Source: Actinoplanes derwentensis (GTDB taxonomy: Bacteria > Actinomycetota > Actinomycetes > Mycobacteriales > Micromonosporaceae). Taken from it: 64,000 bases of DNA. The translations under genes were made by a program, and so were the position numbers. Below are positions 1 to 9,090 of this stretch, piece by piece (position 1 is the first letter of the stretch; every line of letters starts with the position of its first letter). The notes beneath the pieces are model-generated. The model worked only from the letters and a program-made list of their open reading frames with translations, was not told the DNA's origin and ran no database searches. The stretch lies in the NCBI RefSeq assembly GCF_900104725.1, contig NZ_LT629758.1:5470501-5534500 (forward strand), read 5' to 3'.

Positions 1-219
1 GACCGGCCGGCCGTCCAGCAGGAACGCCGCCGGTTCGAGCGGGAAGTTGCGCCGTTTCCCGAACCGGTCCTCCAGCACGACCGCACCCAGCTCGAACCCG
101 ACCACGGCCCCGCAGAACCCGGAATCGGCGTCCTCGACGACCAGATCCGGTTCGGCGTCCACCTCCGGAACAACCTTGCGGCGGCGCCAGTCGCCCGCCA
201 TCACATCCTCCCCATACAT
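1..219 (-). CDS. DUF3097 family protein, N-terminal part (runs off the window)
   Basis: The 73 visible codons read MYGEDVMAGDWRRRK, then a stretch with VVEDADSGFCGAVVGFE and LEDRFGKRRNFPLEP. This matches the N-terminus of the actinobacterial DUF3097 family as I remember it (AGDWRR, VVEDA-SGFCGAVV, LEDRFGK). The function of DUF3097 is not known. I chose the ATG at 219 because family members begin MY before the AGDWRR motif; a second in-frame ATG lies at 201. The gene is divergent from the unknown gene at 309, and the 89-base gap must hold both promoters. The 3' end lies outside the window. Confidence 0.75.
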   Translation of the reverse strand, partial: MYGEDVMAGDWRRRKVVPEVDAEPDLVVEDADSGFCGAVVGFELGAVVLEDRFGKRRNFPLEPAAFLLDGRPV

Positions 220-308
220 GCCCAGCACTGTATGCGCGATCTCGGACACACCCTCGGTGACCCTCCGAGCCGAGACAACTCTCCTCACCGGCACGTACCC
301 TTGCTCGC

Positions 309-1091
309 ATGTCACCCGCAGCCGATGCGGCCACCCGCACCGCACGCCGATCGACCCGGTTCGTGGCCTGGGTGCGCGCCTGGCGCGCCGGGCTCGTCCC
401 GTTCGACGAGCTGGCCGACGAGATCGCCACCGACGAGGAGCACCTCGTCGCCGACGCCCCCGGCACCTGGACCGACGTGCCGCTCGGCCAAGGTCTGCCG
501 ATCTTCGCAAAGCTGCATCCGGACGAGATCCGTCTCGTCCTGCCGGCCCCCGGTGATCCGCGTGGCCTGCCCGGCCCCGGCGAGCTGACCGGCGCCGCGC
601 TGCTGGCCGGCGAGGCGGTGATGACGCCCGGGTTCGGGGTGGTGCCCGAGGTGCGGCGGCACACGTCCGGCTCCGGTGTGGAGTTCTCCACCGTGCTGTG
701 GCGGGTGCTGCCGGCGCCGGAGCACCGGCCGGTCTTCCAGATGGGCGCGGCCGAGGCCGAGGCGGAGCTGACCACGGCTCTCGGCGAGGCCACCGCCCGG
801 CTCACCAAACTCGACGTGGCGCAGTGGAAACCCGAGCTGGCCGGTGCCCTGCAGGCGCTGCGCCGCCCGGAGTCCACCGACACGCTGCCACCCGGTTTCG
901 ACCCCCGGTCCCGTCGCCTGTTCGCCCGCGCCAGCGTCCTGGACCAGGTCCTCGCCCTGGCCGGGACGAACGCGCCGGGCGGCGCCGTCAACGGGCACGA
1001 GGCCCAGCAGCGTGACGAGGCGCTGCGCCCACTCACCACGGCCTGCCGGCACGCCCTGGTGGCGGCCTGCAACTCCCCGCTGCGCCCGTGA
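309..1091 (+). CDS. Conserved hypothetical protein, 260 aa
   Basis: I do not recognise a named domain. The protein is soluble and acidic, with no signal peptide or membrane segment. It has a basic start (RTARRSTRFVAWVRAWRAG), a central part with many Pro-Gly turns (LVLPAPGDPRGLPGPGE) and a helical C-terminal half. Codon use is like its neighbours. Its GTGA overlap with the following NUDIX gene implies translational coupling and a possibly related role, but no function can be assigned from sequence. Confidence 0.7.
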   Translation: MSPAADAATRTARRSTRFVAWVRAWRAGLVPFDELADEIATDEEHLVADAPGTWTDVPLGQGLPIFAKLHPDEIRLVLPAPGDPRGLPGPGELTGAALLAGEAVMTPGFGVVPEVRRHTSGSGVEFSTVLWRVLPAPEHRPVFQMGAAEAEAELTTALGEATARLTKLDVAQWKPELAGALQALRRPESTDTLPPGFDPRSRRLFARASVLDQVLALAGTNAPGGAVNGHEAQQRDEALRPLTTACRHALVAACNSPLRP

Positions 1092-1588
1092 GCGGCCCGG
1101 ACCGTTACGCGCACTGCACGTTCTGCGGCGCGCGGTTCACGCCCGGTCAGGCGTGGCCGCGCCGCTGTGGCGCCTGCGGCGAGGTCAGCTATCTGAACCC
1201 GAGCCCGGTGGCGGTCGCGGTGCAGCCGGTCGGCGCCGGTCTGCTCGCGGTGCGGCGTGGCATCGCCCCGGCCCGCGGCCGGCTGGCCCTGCCGGGTGGT
1301 TTCATCGACGTCGGCGAGACCTGGCAGGCGGCCGCGGCCCGCGAGCTGTTCGAGGAGACCGGGGTGAAGACCGACCCCACGACCATCCGGTTGTACGACA
1401 CGGTCAGCGCCCCCGACGGCACGATCCTGGTCTTCGGCCTGCTCCCACCGTTGTCGAGCACAGCGGCGCTGCCACCGGCCCCGGTGGTGGACGAGACGAT
1501 GAGCCGCGAGGTGTTGTACGGCCCGACCGAACTGGGCTTCAGCATCCACACGGCGATCGCCACCCGCTGGTTCACCGACCGCGGCTGA
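1088..1588 (+). CDS. NUDIX hydrolase with N-terminal zinc ribbon
   Basis: A 166-aa hydrolase of nucleoside-diphosphate-linked compounds. Cysteines 10, 13, 27 and 30 form a zinc-ribbon-like CxxC pair. The NUDIX box spans residues 71-93 (GFIDVGE...RELFEETGV) and has all the metal-binding glutamates. A zinc ribbon plus NUDIX is the NudC-like arrangement, but the protein is shorter than NudC and lacks a clear SQPWPFPxS motif, so the substrate is open. The start is the GTG that overlaps the upstream stop by 4 bases. The 3' end overlaps the convergent GTPase gene by 17 bases, leaving no room for a terminator. Confidence 0.88.
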   Translation: MSGPDRYAHCTFCGARFTPGQAWPRRCGACGEVSYLNPSPVAVAVQPVGAGLLAVRRGIAPARGRLALPGGFIDVGETWQAAAARELFEETGVKTDPTTIRLYDTVSAPDGTILVFGLLPPLSSTAALPPAPVVDETMSREVLYGPTELGFSIHTAIATRWFTDRG

Positions 1589-3116
1589 GCGCCTCGCCCT
1601 CGGTGACGGCTTCGCGCAGTCGCTCGACGATCCGGTGCAGGCCCGGGTCGAGGTCGACCTGTTCGCCGGTCACCGCGACGATCTCGGCCCGCACGTCGTC
1701 GGCGAACGGCTGCCAGGCCTCGCGGGCCCGCCTGGTGAACTCGGCCGCGACCTGCTGCCGCCTCTCGGCCTCGGCCCGGTCGTGGGTGCGCCCGGCCCGG
1801 CCCGCCGCCCACTCGTCACCGGCTTTCGCCAGGTAGACGACGAGTGGCAGGGCGGCCTCGGCAGTGCCTAGGTGCCGTCCCCAGCGGGTGGCCGCCTTGG
1901 CTCCGGTGGCGTCCACTCCGGCTTTCAGTGCGCCGAGCAACATCGGCCCGACCCGCTCGAAATGCCCGCCGACCCGCGGGGACGCCGCCGGGGTGCTCGT
2001 CGCGGTCCCGAGTGTCTCGACCAGTGACGCGAACCCGGCCCAGGACGGCTGCGCCCGGTCCCGCTCGGTGGCCTGGTGGATCGACTGCCGCAACCGTTGC
2101 AGGCGGGCCTCGTGCCGGGTGAACCACTGCTCGAGGGTGCGCTGGATCTCGGACTGGAGGTCGCCCGGTTCCTCCAGCCGCCGCATCACGTCCTCGACCA
2201 GGCCGTCGAGTCCGGCGAGGGCGGCCCGGTGCAGGGTGTCGAGTTCGCCCTCGAACCGCACACGGTTGGCGACCCCCTCCGCCGCCGTCGCGGCCCGTGC
2301 CGTGTAGTCCGCGAGCTGTCCGCGCAGTTCGCTCAGGGTGTCGTCCAGGGCCGCGGACCAGTAGCGCCGGCCGGCCGCCGCCCGCCATCCGGGCAGATCC
2401 ACCGGGGACACCGCGGCGAAGGCAGCGGCGAGGTCCCGCATGCCGTCCCAGTCCCGGAAGTCGTCCCACGTCTGAGGGCCGGGCGAGGTGTCCGGCCCGG
2501 CCGTCTGGAACGGGTCCTGCGCGACGACGAAGATCCGGGCCCGGTCGTCCAGCCCGAACAGCTCCCGCAACTCGCCGGCCTTGCGGTCACCAAGCTCCCG
2601 GTAGCCCTCGGGGTCGTCCTCCGGGTCCACTCCCGCCTCGTCGAACCGGGAGATCACGAACCACAGCGCCCCGGCCGGCCAGCCGCGCGTGACGAGCCGG
2701 GCCAGCAGGTCCCGTTCGGCGGTGGCCAGCTGGGGAGTCAGCACCACGACGCCGACATCGGTGAGCCCGACCGCCGTCACCGCCCGGTGCGAGTTGTTCA
2801 GTCCCCGGATGTCCGAGGCGCCGACCGCGAACCCGGGCGTGTCACGGACCACGCAGCCGCCCAGTTCGGCGTCGCCGACCTCGAAGGTCTCGTGCCGGGC
2901 GCTGATCGTCAGCCAGCCGGGAACCTCCTCGCCCGCGTCGGCCAGCAGCCGCCGGAGCAGGGAGCTCTTCCCGGTGTCGTAGGACCCGAAGAGGGTCACG
3001 ACCGGCCGGTCCCGCTTCGCGAACGCGTCCCAGTCCGCGGCGTACCGTCCGGCCAGTGATCCGCCCGGCAGCCGTTCCAGCCAGTCCCGCACGGCTTCGA
3101 TGTCGACCGTAGTCAC
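1572..3116 (-). CDS. Dynamin-like / HSR1-type GTPase, 514 aa
   Basis: The G domain has a P-loop GSYDTGKSS (about residues 44-52) and a G3 motif DTPG (92-95). SRFD (156-159) stands where NKxD is expected. The rest is long and helical with repeated heptad-like charged segments and one hydrophobic stretch (AEAALPLVVYLAKAG), as in dynamin-like or YfjP-type GTPases. The GTG start at 3116 is fixed by its one-base overlap (TAGTG) with the stop of the larger GTPase upstream; the open frame continues further but only inside that gene. Membrane remodelling or stress-linked membrane maintenance is the family expectation, inferred here. It is the last gene of the fabG-inhA-hemH run. Confidence 0.82.
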   Translation of the reverse strand: MTTVDIEAVRDWLERLPGGSLAGRYAADWDAFAKRDRPVVTLFGSYDTGKSSLLRRLLADAGEEVPGWLTISARHETFEVGDAELGGCVVRDTPGFAVGASDIRGLNNSHRAVTAVGLTDVGVVVLTPQLATAERDLLARLVTRGWPAGALWFVISRFDEAGVDPEDDPEGYRELGDRKAGELRELFGLDDRARIFVVAQDPFQTAGPDTSPGPQTWDDFRDWDGMRDLAAAFAAVSPVDLPGWRAAAGRRYWSAALDDTLSELRGQLADYTARAATAAEGVANRVRFEGELDTLHRAALAGLDGLVEDVMRRLEEPGDLQSEIQRTLEQWFTRHEARLQRLRQSIHQATERDRAQPSWAGFASLVETLGTATSTPAASPRVGGHFERVGPMLLGALKAGVDATGAKAATRWGRHLGTAEAALPLVVYLAKAGDEWAAGRAGRTHDRAEAERRQQVAAEFTRRAREAWQPFADDVRAEIVAVTGEQVDLDPGLHRIVERLREAVTEGEALSRGR

Positions 3117-6100
3117 TAGTACCCCTCCGATGTCCCGGTCAGTTCGCCCGCGGCCGCGATCAGTGTTCCGGCCGCCTCGGCCCGTGTCGTGGCCTCGGTC
3201 ATCCGTTCGCGGATCGACGCCGCGAGAGCGAGATGCTCGCCGAGCAGTGCCCGGAGTTCCCCGGTCCACTGGTCGAGGAGCCCGATCGGGCCGTCGCCGG
3301 TGATCTGATCGGCGAGCCCGGCGGCCCTCTCGTCGATGGCCCGCGCCGCCGACTCCTGCTGCTGCTGGTGTTCGCCGGCCTTCTGGATGTCGTTGACCAT
3401 CGTCACGGCGTCCACGGCGGCGGCGACCACCGCGAGGACGGCCCCGGCGCGGGCCACGTTGGCGCCGCCCCGCACCGCGCCCCACGGCTTGAAGTTGTGG
3501 CCGAACTGCTTGCCGATCGCGTAGACCGCGTCCCGGCTGCCCAGGGCTCTCACCAGCGGCGCCACCACGGCCGCGACGTTGCCGGCGCCCTCGGTCACGT
3601 TCTCGTGCCAGGCGCTTCCGCGGGCCTCGAACTCCGCCGCGAACGCGGGTGTCACCCGGAACTCGGCGGCACGCAACTCCCGGCCGATCGCCGCGACGTG
3701 ATCGCTGTGCCATTCGTCGAGTTCGCGGCCGGCCGCGGCCAGGAAACGTTCCAGATCGGCTTCGAACTCCGGCGCCTTCCACCAGGAGTCGACCAGGTCG
3801 GTCAGCTTCTGCGCGTCCTTGCGATCGATCTCCACGACCGCTGCTTTCGCCGGCACCGTGTGCCGGTCCACCATCCGGCGGGCGTCCTCGCGCAGGGCGC
3901 TGTCCAGGAGCACGGCGTCCTTCAGCGCGGCCTGGAGGGTGGCGATCACCGATTCCGCGAGTTCCAGGTCCCTCGCACCGTCCGCCCGTACCAGGTCGAG
4001 GCGGTGCCGGTGTCGTTCGAGGCCGGTGAGCGCGGCGTCGAGCGCCGCCGATTCCGCCGCTGCCGACAGCTGGTCGCCGGAGAGGGCGGACAGGGCGCCG
4101 GTCAGTGCGGCCACGCCGTCCCACAGCCGGTTCTCGTCGAAGTCGCCCGGTACCGCTGCCGGGTCGGCGCCCACCCCGCCGAACGGATCACCGGCCAGGC
4201 AGTGGATCCGGTCCGTCCCGACCTCGACGCAACGTGCGGCGAAGGCGGTCCGCAGCTCCTCGCGTTTGCGGTTCTGCAGGTGCAGGAACTTCTCCGGGTC
4301 GGTGATCGGGTCGGGGCCCAACTCGTCGCACCGGTTGATGAGGAACACCATCCGCCCGCCCTTGGCGGCGAGTGTCGCCGAGCCGCGCGCCAGTTCCTCC
4401 AGGATCGCGGTGTCCCCGACCAGCAGGTTGATGTGGACCACGACGAACACCAGGGCGGCCTCGACGATCGCCGCCGGTGCGGTGGTGTCGTGCCCGTCGT
4501 GCCCGCTCTGCAGGCCCGGGGTGTCCACCAGATCGAGCCGGTCGAGGTGATAGCGGTTCGCGGTCGAGGTCGCCGGCGACGCCCGGATGTCGAACGCCGC
4601 GTGCGGGCGCCCGCCGGCGTCCACCAGGATCCGGCGGACCAGTGACGACTTCCCCGAGTTGTAGTCACCGAGGACGGCCAGTGCAGGCCGCGCCCCGGCG
4701 ACCCGATCGAAGGTCCGGGCGATGTCGGACAACGCCGGATCGGCTCGGGCCGCCGCCGCCAGCCGGTGCCGCCACGGCGCTGTCGACGGTGTCTGCCACG
4801 CCGCCGCCATCGCCCGTGTCAGCCGGTCGTGGTCCTCCTGGCGGCGACGTGAGTACACCTCGTGGACGGCCGGGTCGATCCGTACCGGACGGTGATCGCC
4901 GGCGGCACCGAGCCAGTCCTCGCCCAGCAGCAACCGGGTCACCTCGGCCGGGGACTCCGCCAACCGGTGCTGCGCGCGCAGCAGGACCGCGGCCGCCTCG
5001 GGCGCCGTCCGGATCGATCCGGCACAGGTCCGCAGGCTGTCGATCATCCGCGCGATCCGGGTCAGGGCCAGGCGCAGCTCGATCGCGGTGCGCAGCGACG
5101 CGGCAGTGGTGGGGGCCAGCGAGGTCCAGGCCGCTCGTCGGCTGTCCCGGACGAGGGTGTCCTCGCATTCGTCGAACGTCTGGTCCACCGCTCGATGCGA
5201 GTCGGCGATCGCCTGGGAGCGGGCTTTCCGGGCCTGCTCCGCCCGGTCCCGGCTGATCTTCTTACCGACGAACTGCTGGACCTGACTGGCGATGCCGACA
5301 CCGGCCGCGGCCACCCCGAACGCCCAGCCGACCGGGGTCAGGAAGATCGGCAGTGCGAGGACGCCCAGGCCGACCGCGATGCCGGTCCCGCGGACCACGT
5401 CACCCGCCACGCCGCCGCCCTCGGCGCCGAGGATCGTCGCGGCGTGCGAGACCGCCGGGCCGTTCGCGGTGGTCTCGTGGTCCACCGTGACTTCCAGTTC
5501 GCGCTGCAGGAACGCCCGGCGGTCGGCCGCGAGGGCGTCCGCCGCGGTGGAGACGGCGTCCTGGTCGAACACGGTCGCGGCGAACGCCGACTCGTCGATC
5601 GTCTTCTGTTCGTCGAAGGCGGCCCGGATCAGATCGTCCGCGGCGGCCTTCGCCTTGCGGCGGCTTCCGGCCAGATGCGAGGCGGCGAGGTGCCGGACGA
5701 AACGGTCCAGGGTCCCCTTGGCCGGCGACGTGTACGGTACCCCGCGCGCCTGCTCGGAGGTGGCGACCAGGTCCTCTTGCAGCCACTCGGCCCGTTCGGT
5801 GTCGTCCGGGTAGCCCACCAGGGCGAACAGTGACGCGACCCGGTTCTCCAGGGCCGCGGCCTCCTGTTCGATCCCGGTCGCCAGGGTTTCGAGTTCGGCG
5901 ATCCCCCGGTGGCACCGGGACCGGATGTCCTCGCGCAGCGCGGTCAGCCGCAGATCGGCGCCGCCCTCCGCGATCGAGGCGACGATCAGCCGTTCCAGCG
6001 TGCCGAAGTTCGACCATCGGTCGAGGTAGTCGGTGCCGAACTCCTCGCGCTGCCGGTGGAAGCCCTTCTGGATCTGGTCCGGACCGCGGAACGGGGTGGT

Positions 6101-6823
6101 GGCGCGGGCGAACAGGGCCCGCTGGCTGTGGATCGCGACGACCGGGGTGCCGGCCAGTCCGATCGCGGCCAGCTCGGCCCGGATGTTGTCGGCGTGCTGA
6201 CGGACCGGCTCGGACAGGTTCCGGCGACGGGCCTCGGGGACCCGGGCCGGGTGACGCCAGCGTGGATTGCGGACGTTGAGGACCGCCACCACCGGTTTCC
6301 CGTGGTCCTTGATCCAGGCGGCGATCTTCGCGAACTCCATCGCCTGCTGGGACTGGTTGTCGAAGCACAGAAGCACGATGTCGGCGATCTCGACCGCCTT
6401 ACGGGCTTCGGCTTCGAGGTCGTCCCGGCTCTCGGTCCGGCCCCAGCCGTTGATCCCCGGAGTGTCGTACAGCCGGCAGTTACGCCATTCGATCGGGCGC
6501 ACCTCGGTGGTCCAGTCGCTGTCACCAGGGGAGACGTACTCCCCGTCGAGCCGGCCGAACGTCGACAGCAGAGTGCTCTTCCCGACGCCGGTCCGCCCGA
6601 AGAAGGCGATGTTGAACGTCCCGAGCGACTCGCGTTCCCGGTCGAGATGCCGGCGCAGATCCCCGGTGAACCAGCGGGCGAAACCGTCCAACCTGGTGTC
6701 CGCACCGGACTCGAAGGTGGCCACCAGGTCGTCGGTCAGGTCGTCCAGATGCGCCAGTTCCGTGTGTCCCTGCTCGACGGCCGCACGAACGGCCTCCTCG
6801 AGCGACTCTCCCGCTGTCGTCAA
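3116..6823 (-). CDS. Large double-G-domain dynamin-like GTPase, 1235 aa
   Basis: Two G domains lie in one chain. The first has GRTGVGKST (about 76-84) and DTPG (120-123), with LNVRN at the G4 place. The second has GDYNSGKSS (719-727), DTPG (767-770) and NRCD (830-833). A hydrophobic hairpin-like segment at about 475-514 (VGLGVLALPIFL, FGVAAAGVGIA) could insert into membrane. A weaker one lies at 1121-1143. Long helical stretches follow each G domain. This two-in-one layout resembles fused bacterial dynamin-like proteins such as Bacillus DynA. The start is TTG at 6823, since an in-frame stop lies just upstream and no ATG or GTG is available; GGGAG sits 10 bases before it. The gene is coupled to the 514-aa GTPase. 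Confidence 0.85.
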   Translation of the reverse strand: MTTAGESLEEAVRAAVEQGHTELAHLDDLTDDLVATFESGADTRLDGFARWFTGDLRRHLDRERESLGTFNIAFFGRTGVGKSTLLSTFGRLDGEYVSPGDSDWTTEVRPIEWRNCRLYDTPGINGWGRTESRDDLEAEARKAVEIADIVLLCFDNQSQQAMEFAKIAAWIKDHGKPVVAVLNVRNPRWRHPARVPEARRRNLSEPVRQHADNIRAELAAIGLAGTPVVAIHSQRALFARATTPFRGPDQIQKGFHRQREEFGTDYLDRWSNFGTLERLIVASIAEGGADLRLTALREDIRSRCHRGIAELETLATGIEQEAAALENRVASLFALVGYPDDTERAEWLQEDLVATSEQARGVPYTSPAKGTLDRFVRHLAASHLAGSRRKAKAAADDLIRAAFDEQKTIDESAFAATVFDQDAVSTAADALAADRRAFLQRELEVTVDHETTANGPAVSHAATILGAEGGGVAGDVVRGTGIAVGLGVLALPIFLTPVGWAFGVAAAGVGIASQVQQFVGKKISRDRAEQARKARSQAIADSHRAVDQTFDECEDTLVRDSRRAAWTSLAPTTAASLRTAIELRLALTRIARMIDSLRTCAGSIRTAPEAAAVLLRAQHRLAESPAEVTRLLLGEDWLGAAGDHRPVRIDPAVHEVYSRRRQEDHDRLTRAMAAAWQTPSTAPWRHRLAAAARADPALSDIARTFDRVAGARPALAVLGDYNSGKSSLVRRILVDAGGRPHAAFDIRASPATSTANRYHLDRLDLVDTPGLQSGHDGHDTTAPAAIVEAALVFVVVHINLLVGDTAILEELARGSATLAAKGGRMVFLINRCDELGPDPITDPEKFLHLQNRKREELRTAFAARCVEVGTDRIHCLAGDPFGGVGADPAAVPGDFDENRLWDGVAALTGALSALSGDQLSAAAESAALDAALTGLERHRHRLDLVRADGARDLELAESVIATLQAALKDAVLLDSALREDARRMVDRHTVPAKAAVVEIDRKDAQKLTDLVDSWWKAPEFEADLERFLAAAGRELDEWHSDHVAAIGRELRAAEFRVTPAFAAEFEARGSAWHENVTEGAGNVAAVVAPLVRALGSRDAVYAIGKQFGHNFKPWGAVRGGANVARAGAVLAVVAAAVDAVTMVNDIQKAGEHQQQQESAARAIDERAAGLADQITGDGPIGLLDQWTGELRALLGEHLALAASIRERMTEATTRAEAAGTLIAAAGELTGTSEGY

Positions 6824-6853
6824 CTCGCCGTCACTCCCGGGTCGGTGGCTGGC

Positions 6854-7261
6854 TCAGTCGATCAGGCTAGCTCCCACCAGCTCGTCCAGGAGCAGCTGAA
6901 TGGCGGGGGCGCACCGGGGCCGATCGGCTGAGGTGAACCAGCCGATCTCGACGATCTCCGAGGCCGGAGCCGGAACACCGGCGAAGGTGCCGGTGAAGCA
7001 GACCAGGCGGACCCGGGTCCCGGGTGGACGGTTGTGGGCGGGCGCGTCGATCGTGCTGAAATGGCTCAGCCCGGCCGGGTCGACGTGCACCCCCACCTCC
7101 TCGACCGCCTCGCGGGCGGCGGCCTCGGCGTCGGACTCCCCCGGCTCGGGCTTGCCGCCGGGCAGGTAGAACGCGTCCGAGTCACCCGCCCGGACGGTGA
7201 GCACCCGCCGGTCCCGGACACAGACCCAGGCCGCCGCGACGACCACCACGGGTGCGGTCAC
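6854..7261 (-). CDS. NUDIX hydrolase, MutT-like, 135 aa
   Basis: A compact NUDIX domain with the box at residues 36-58 (GKPEPGE...REAVEEVGV) and no extra domain. Its size and fold suggest a MutT/NUDIX pyrophosphatase acting on nucleotide-like substrates; the exact substrate cannot be read. The GTG at 7261 starts one base after the stop of the HAD gene. The large GTPase begins 30 bases downstream, so the gene sits inside the operon. Confidence 0.88.
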   Translation of the reverse strand: MTAPVVVVAAAWVCVRDRRVLTVRAGDSDAFYLPGGKPEPGESDAEAAAREAVEEVGVHVDPAGLSHFSTIDAPAHNRPPGTRVRLVCFTGTFAGVPAPASEIVEIGWFTSADRPRCAPAIQLLLDELVGASLID

Positions 7262-7262
7262 C

Positions 7263-8042
7263 TCAGATCTCGTCGATCAGGTCGGCGACCGAGTTGATGA
7301 TGCGGGACGGCCGGTACGGGTAGGTCTCGCTCTCCAGCCGGCTGCTGATGCCGGTCAGCACCAGGATCGTCTCCAGGCCCGCTTCCAGGCCGCAGAGCAC
7401 GTCGGTGTCCATCCGGTCGCCGATCATCGCGGTGGTCTCGCTGTGCGCGCCGATCGCGTTGAGTGCCGAGCGCATCATCATCGGGTTCGGTTTGCCGACG
7501 AAGTAGGGCTTGACGCCGGTCGCCTTGGAGATCATCGCCGCGACCGAGCCGGCGGCCGGGAGCAGGCCCTCGTTGGACGGCCCGGTGGCGTCCGGGTTGG
7601 TGCAGATGAACCGCGCGCCGCCGCTGATCAGCCGGATCGCCTTGGTTATCGCCTCGAAGCTGTACGTGCGGGTCTCACCGAGCACCACGTAGTCGGGATC
7701 GAACTCGGTGAGGATGTAACCGGCGGCGTGCATGGCCGTGGTCAGGCCGGCCTCACCGATCACGTACGCCGTACCGCCGGGTCGCTGGTCGGCGAGGAAC
7801 TGGGCGGTCGCCAGGGCGGCCGTCCAGATCGACTGCTCGTCCACGTCGAAACCCATCCGGTGCAGGCGGGCCTGCAGGTCACGCGGGGTGTAGATGGAGT
7901 TGTTGGTGAGGATCAGGAACGGTTTTCCCGACTCCTTCATCCGGTTCACGAACTCGGGGGCACCCGGCACGGGCTCACCCTCGTGGACGAGCACTCCGTC
8001 CATGTCGGTGAGCCAGCTCTCGATCCTCTTGCGCTCCTTCAT
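7263..8042 (-). CDS. HAD-IIA (NagD-like) sugar/nucleotide phosphatase
   Basis: A 259-aa protein with HAD motif I TDMDGVLV near residues 12-19, motif II LTNNS, a Lys motif GKPNP and motif III/IV GDRMDTDV. This is the NagD/HAD-IIA subfamily, which dephosphorylates small phosphometabolites in the cytoplasm; the substrate is not deducible. The ATG at 8042 is preferred over an upstream in-frame start because it makes the classic ATGA overlap with the ferrochelatase stop and homologues begin MKERK-like just before motif I. Confidence 0.88.
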   Translation of the reverse strand: MKERKRIESWLTDMDGVLVHEGEPVPGAPEFVNRMKESGKPFLILTNNSIYTPRDLQARLHRMGFDVDEQSIWTAALATAQFLADQRPGGTAYVIGEAGLTTAMHAAGYILTEFDPDYVVLGETRTYSFEAITKAIRLISGGARFICTNPDATGPSNEGLLPAAGSVAAMISKATGVKPYFVGKPNPMMMRSALNAIGAHSETTAMIGDRMDTDVLCGLEAGLETILVLTGISSRLESETYPYRPSRIINSVADLIDEI

Positions 8043-9070
8043 CGGGGGGCTCCTCGTCGCGCAGGGGTGGGACAGCAGTCGGATTGACACACATCCCAGG
8101 TCGGCAGCGTACCGAGTGCGGCTCTGGATCGATCATCGGTGCGTTCCTGGACGAGCTGCCGGATCATCGAGACGAACTCCGGGTGCACGCCCGGGGACGC
8201 GGCGCGGGCGTAACCCAGGCCGAGCCGGTCGGCGGTCTCCTTGGCCTCGTTGTCCAGGTCCCAGGCCACCTCGAGGTGGTCGGAGACGAACCCGATCGGG
8301 CTGACCACCACGTCGGTGACGCCCTTCTCGGCGAGCGCTTCGAGATGGTCGTTGATGTCCGGTTCCAGCCACGGGATCTGCGGCGGACCGGAACGGCTCT
8401 GCCACACCAGGTCGTACCCGAGGTCCGACGCCGCGGCGGCGTGCACCAGCCGGGCCGTCTCCTCCAACTGGGCGTTGTAGCGGCCGCCGGTCGGGCCCGC
8501 GTTCTGCGCCATGCTCACCGGGATGGAGTGCGCGGTGAAGACGAGACGGGTCGTCTCGCGGCGAGCGGGATCCAGCTTCGTCAGCGCCTCCCGGACGGCT
8601 TCCACGTTCGGGTTCACGAAACCCGGGTGGTCGTGGAACTGCCGGATCTTGGCGATCTTCGGCGCGCCGGGGCCGACGTGCTCACGGGCCGCGGCGATGT
8701 CCTCCCAGTACTGCTTGCAGGAGGAGTAGCCGCCGTACGCGCTGGTGGCGAACCCGAGCGCGTGCTCGATCCCGTCGTCGCGCATCTGCGCGACCGTGTC
8801 GGCGAGCATCGGGTGCCAGTTGCGGTTGCCCCAGTAGGTGGGCAGCGTGATGTCGTGCGCCGCGAACTCGACTTCGATCGCGGCGAGCAGATCACGGCAC
8901 TGCTGGTTGATCGGGGACACCCCGCCGAAGTGCATGTAGTGCTCGTACACCTCGGCGAGGCGCTCGTCCGGGACACCGCGCCCGCGCACCACGTTGCGCA
9001 GGAACGGCATCACGTCATCAGGCTTCTCTGGTCCCCCGAAGGAGAGCAGGACGAACGCGTCGTAAACCAC
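8039..9070 (-). CDS. hemH: Ferrochelatase (coproporphyrin-type)
   Basis: A 343-aa protein inserting iron into a porphyrin. Family features are LLSFGGPEKPDDVMPFL at the start, YWGNRNWHP, FTAHSIP with the catalytic His, WQSRSGPP and PIGFVSDHLEV with the glutamate. The C-terminal CQSDCC cysteines fit the [2Fe-2S] cluster known for actinobacterial enzymes. In actinobacteria the enzyme normally uses coproporphyrin III (CpfC). The start is GTG at 9070. It follows inhA by 20 bases, as in the mycobacterial fabG-inhA-hemH operon, and overlaps the HAD gene. Confidence 0.93.
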   Translation of the reverse strand: MVYDAFVLLSFGGPEKPDDVMPFLRNVVRGRGVPDERLAEVYEHYMHFGGVSPINQQCRDLLAAIEVEFAAHDITLPTYWGNRNWHPMLADTVAQMRDDGIEHALGFATSAYGGYSSCKQYWEDIAAAREHVGPGAPKIAKIRQFHDHPGFVNPNVEAVREALTKLDPARRETTRLVFTAHSIPVSMAQNAGPTGGRYNAQLEETARLVHAAAASDLGYDLVWQSRSGPPQIPWLEPDINDHLEALAEKGVTDVVVSPIGFVSDHLEVAWDLDNEAKETADRLGLGYARAASPGVHPEFVSMIRQLVQERTDDRSRAALGTLPTWDVCQSDCCPTPARRGAPR

Positions 9071-9090
9071 CCGTCCATCCTGCCACCGCC

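Noticed and set aside
3117..4124. Open frame extending the 514-aa GTPase upstream by 336 residues
   Set aside because: The extension lies fully inside the larger GTPase gene, is Arg/Gly-rich without domain character, and the TAGTG junction gives a proper start at 3116.
3233..4645. 470-residue open frame on the plus strand
   Set aside because: It is antisense to the large GTPase and its composition mirrors that gene; a shadow of GC-rich third positions.
1572..6823. Established anti-phage dynamin system
   Set aside because: The genes sit in a housekeeping operon, not a defence island, and I cannot match them to a named defence system; only the open question is reported.
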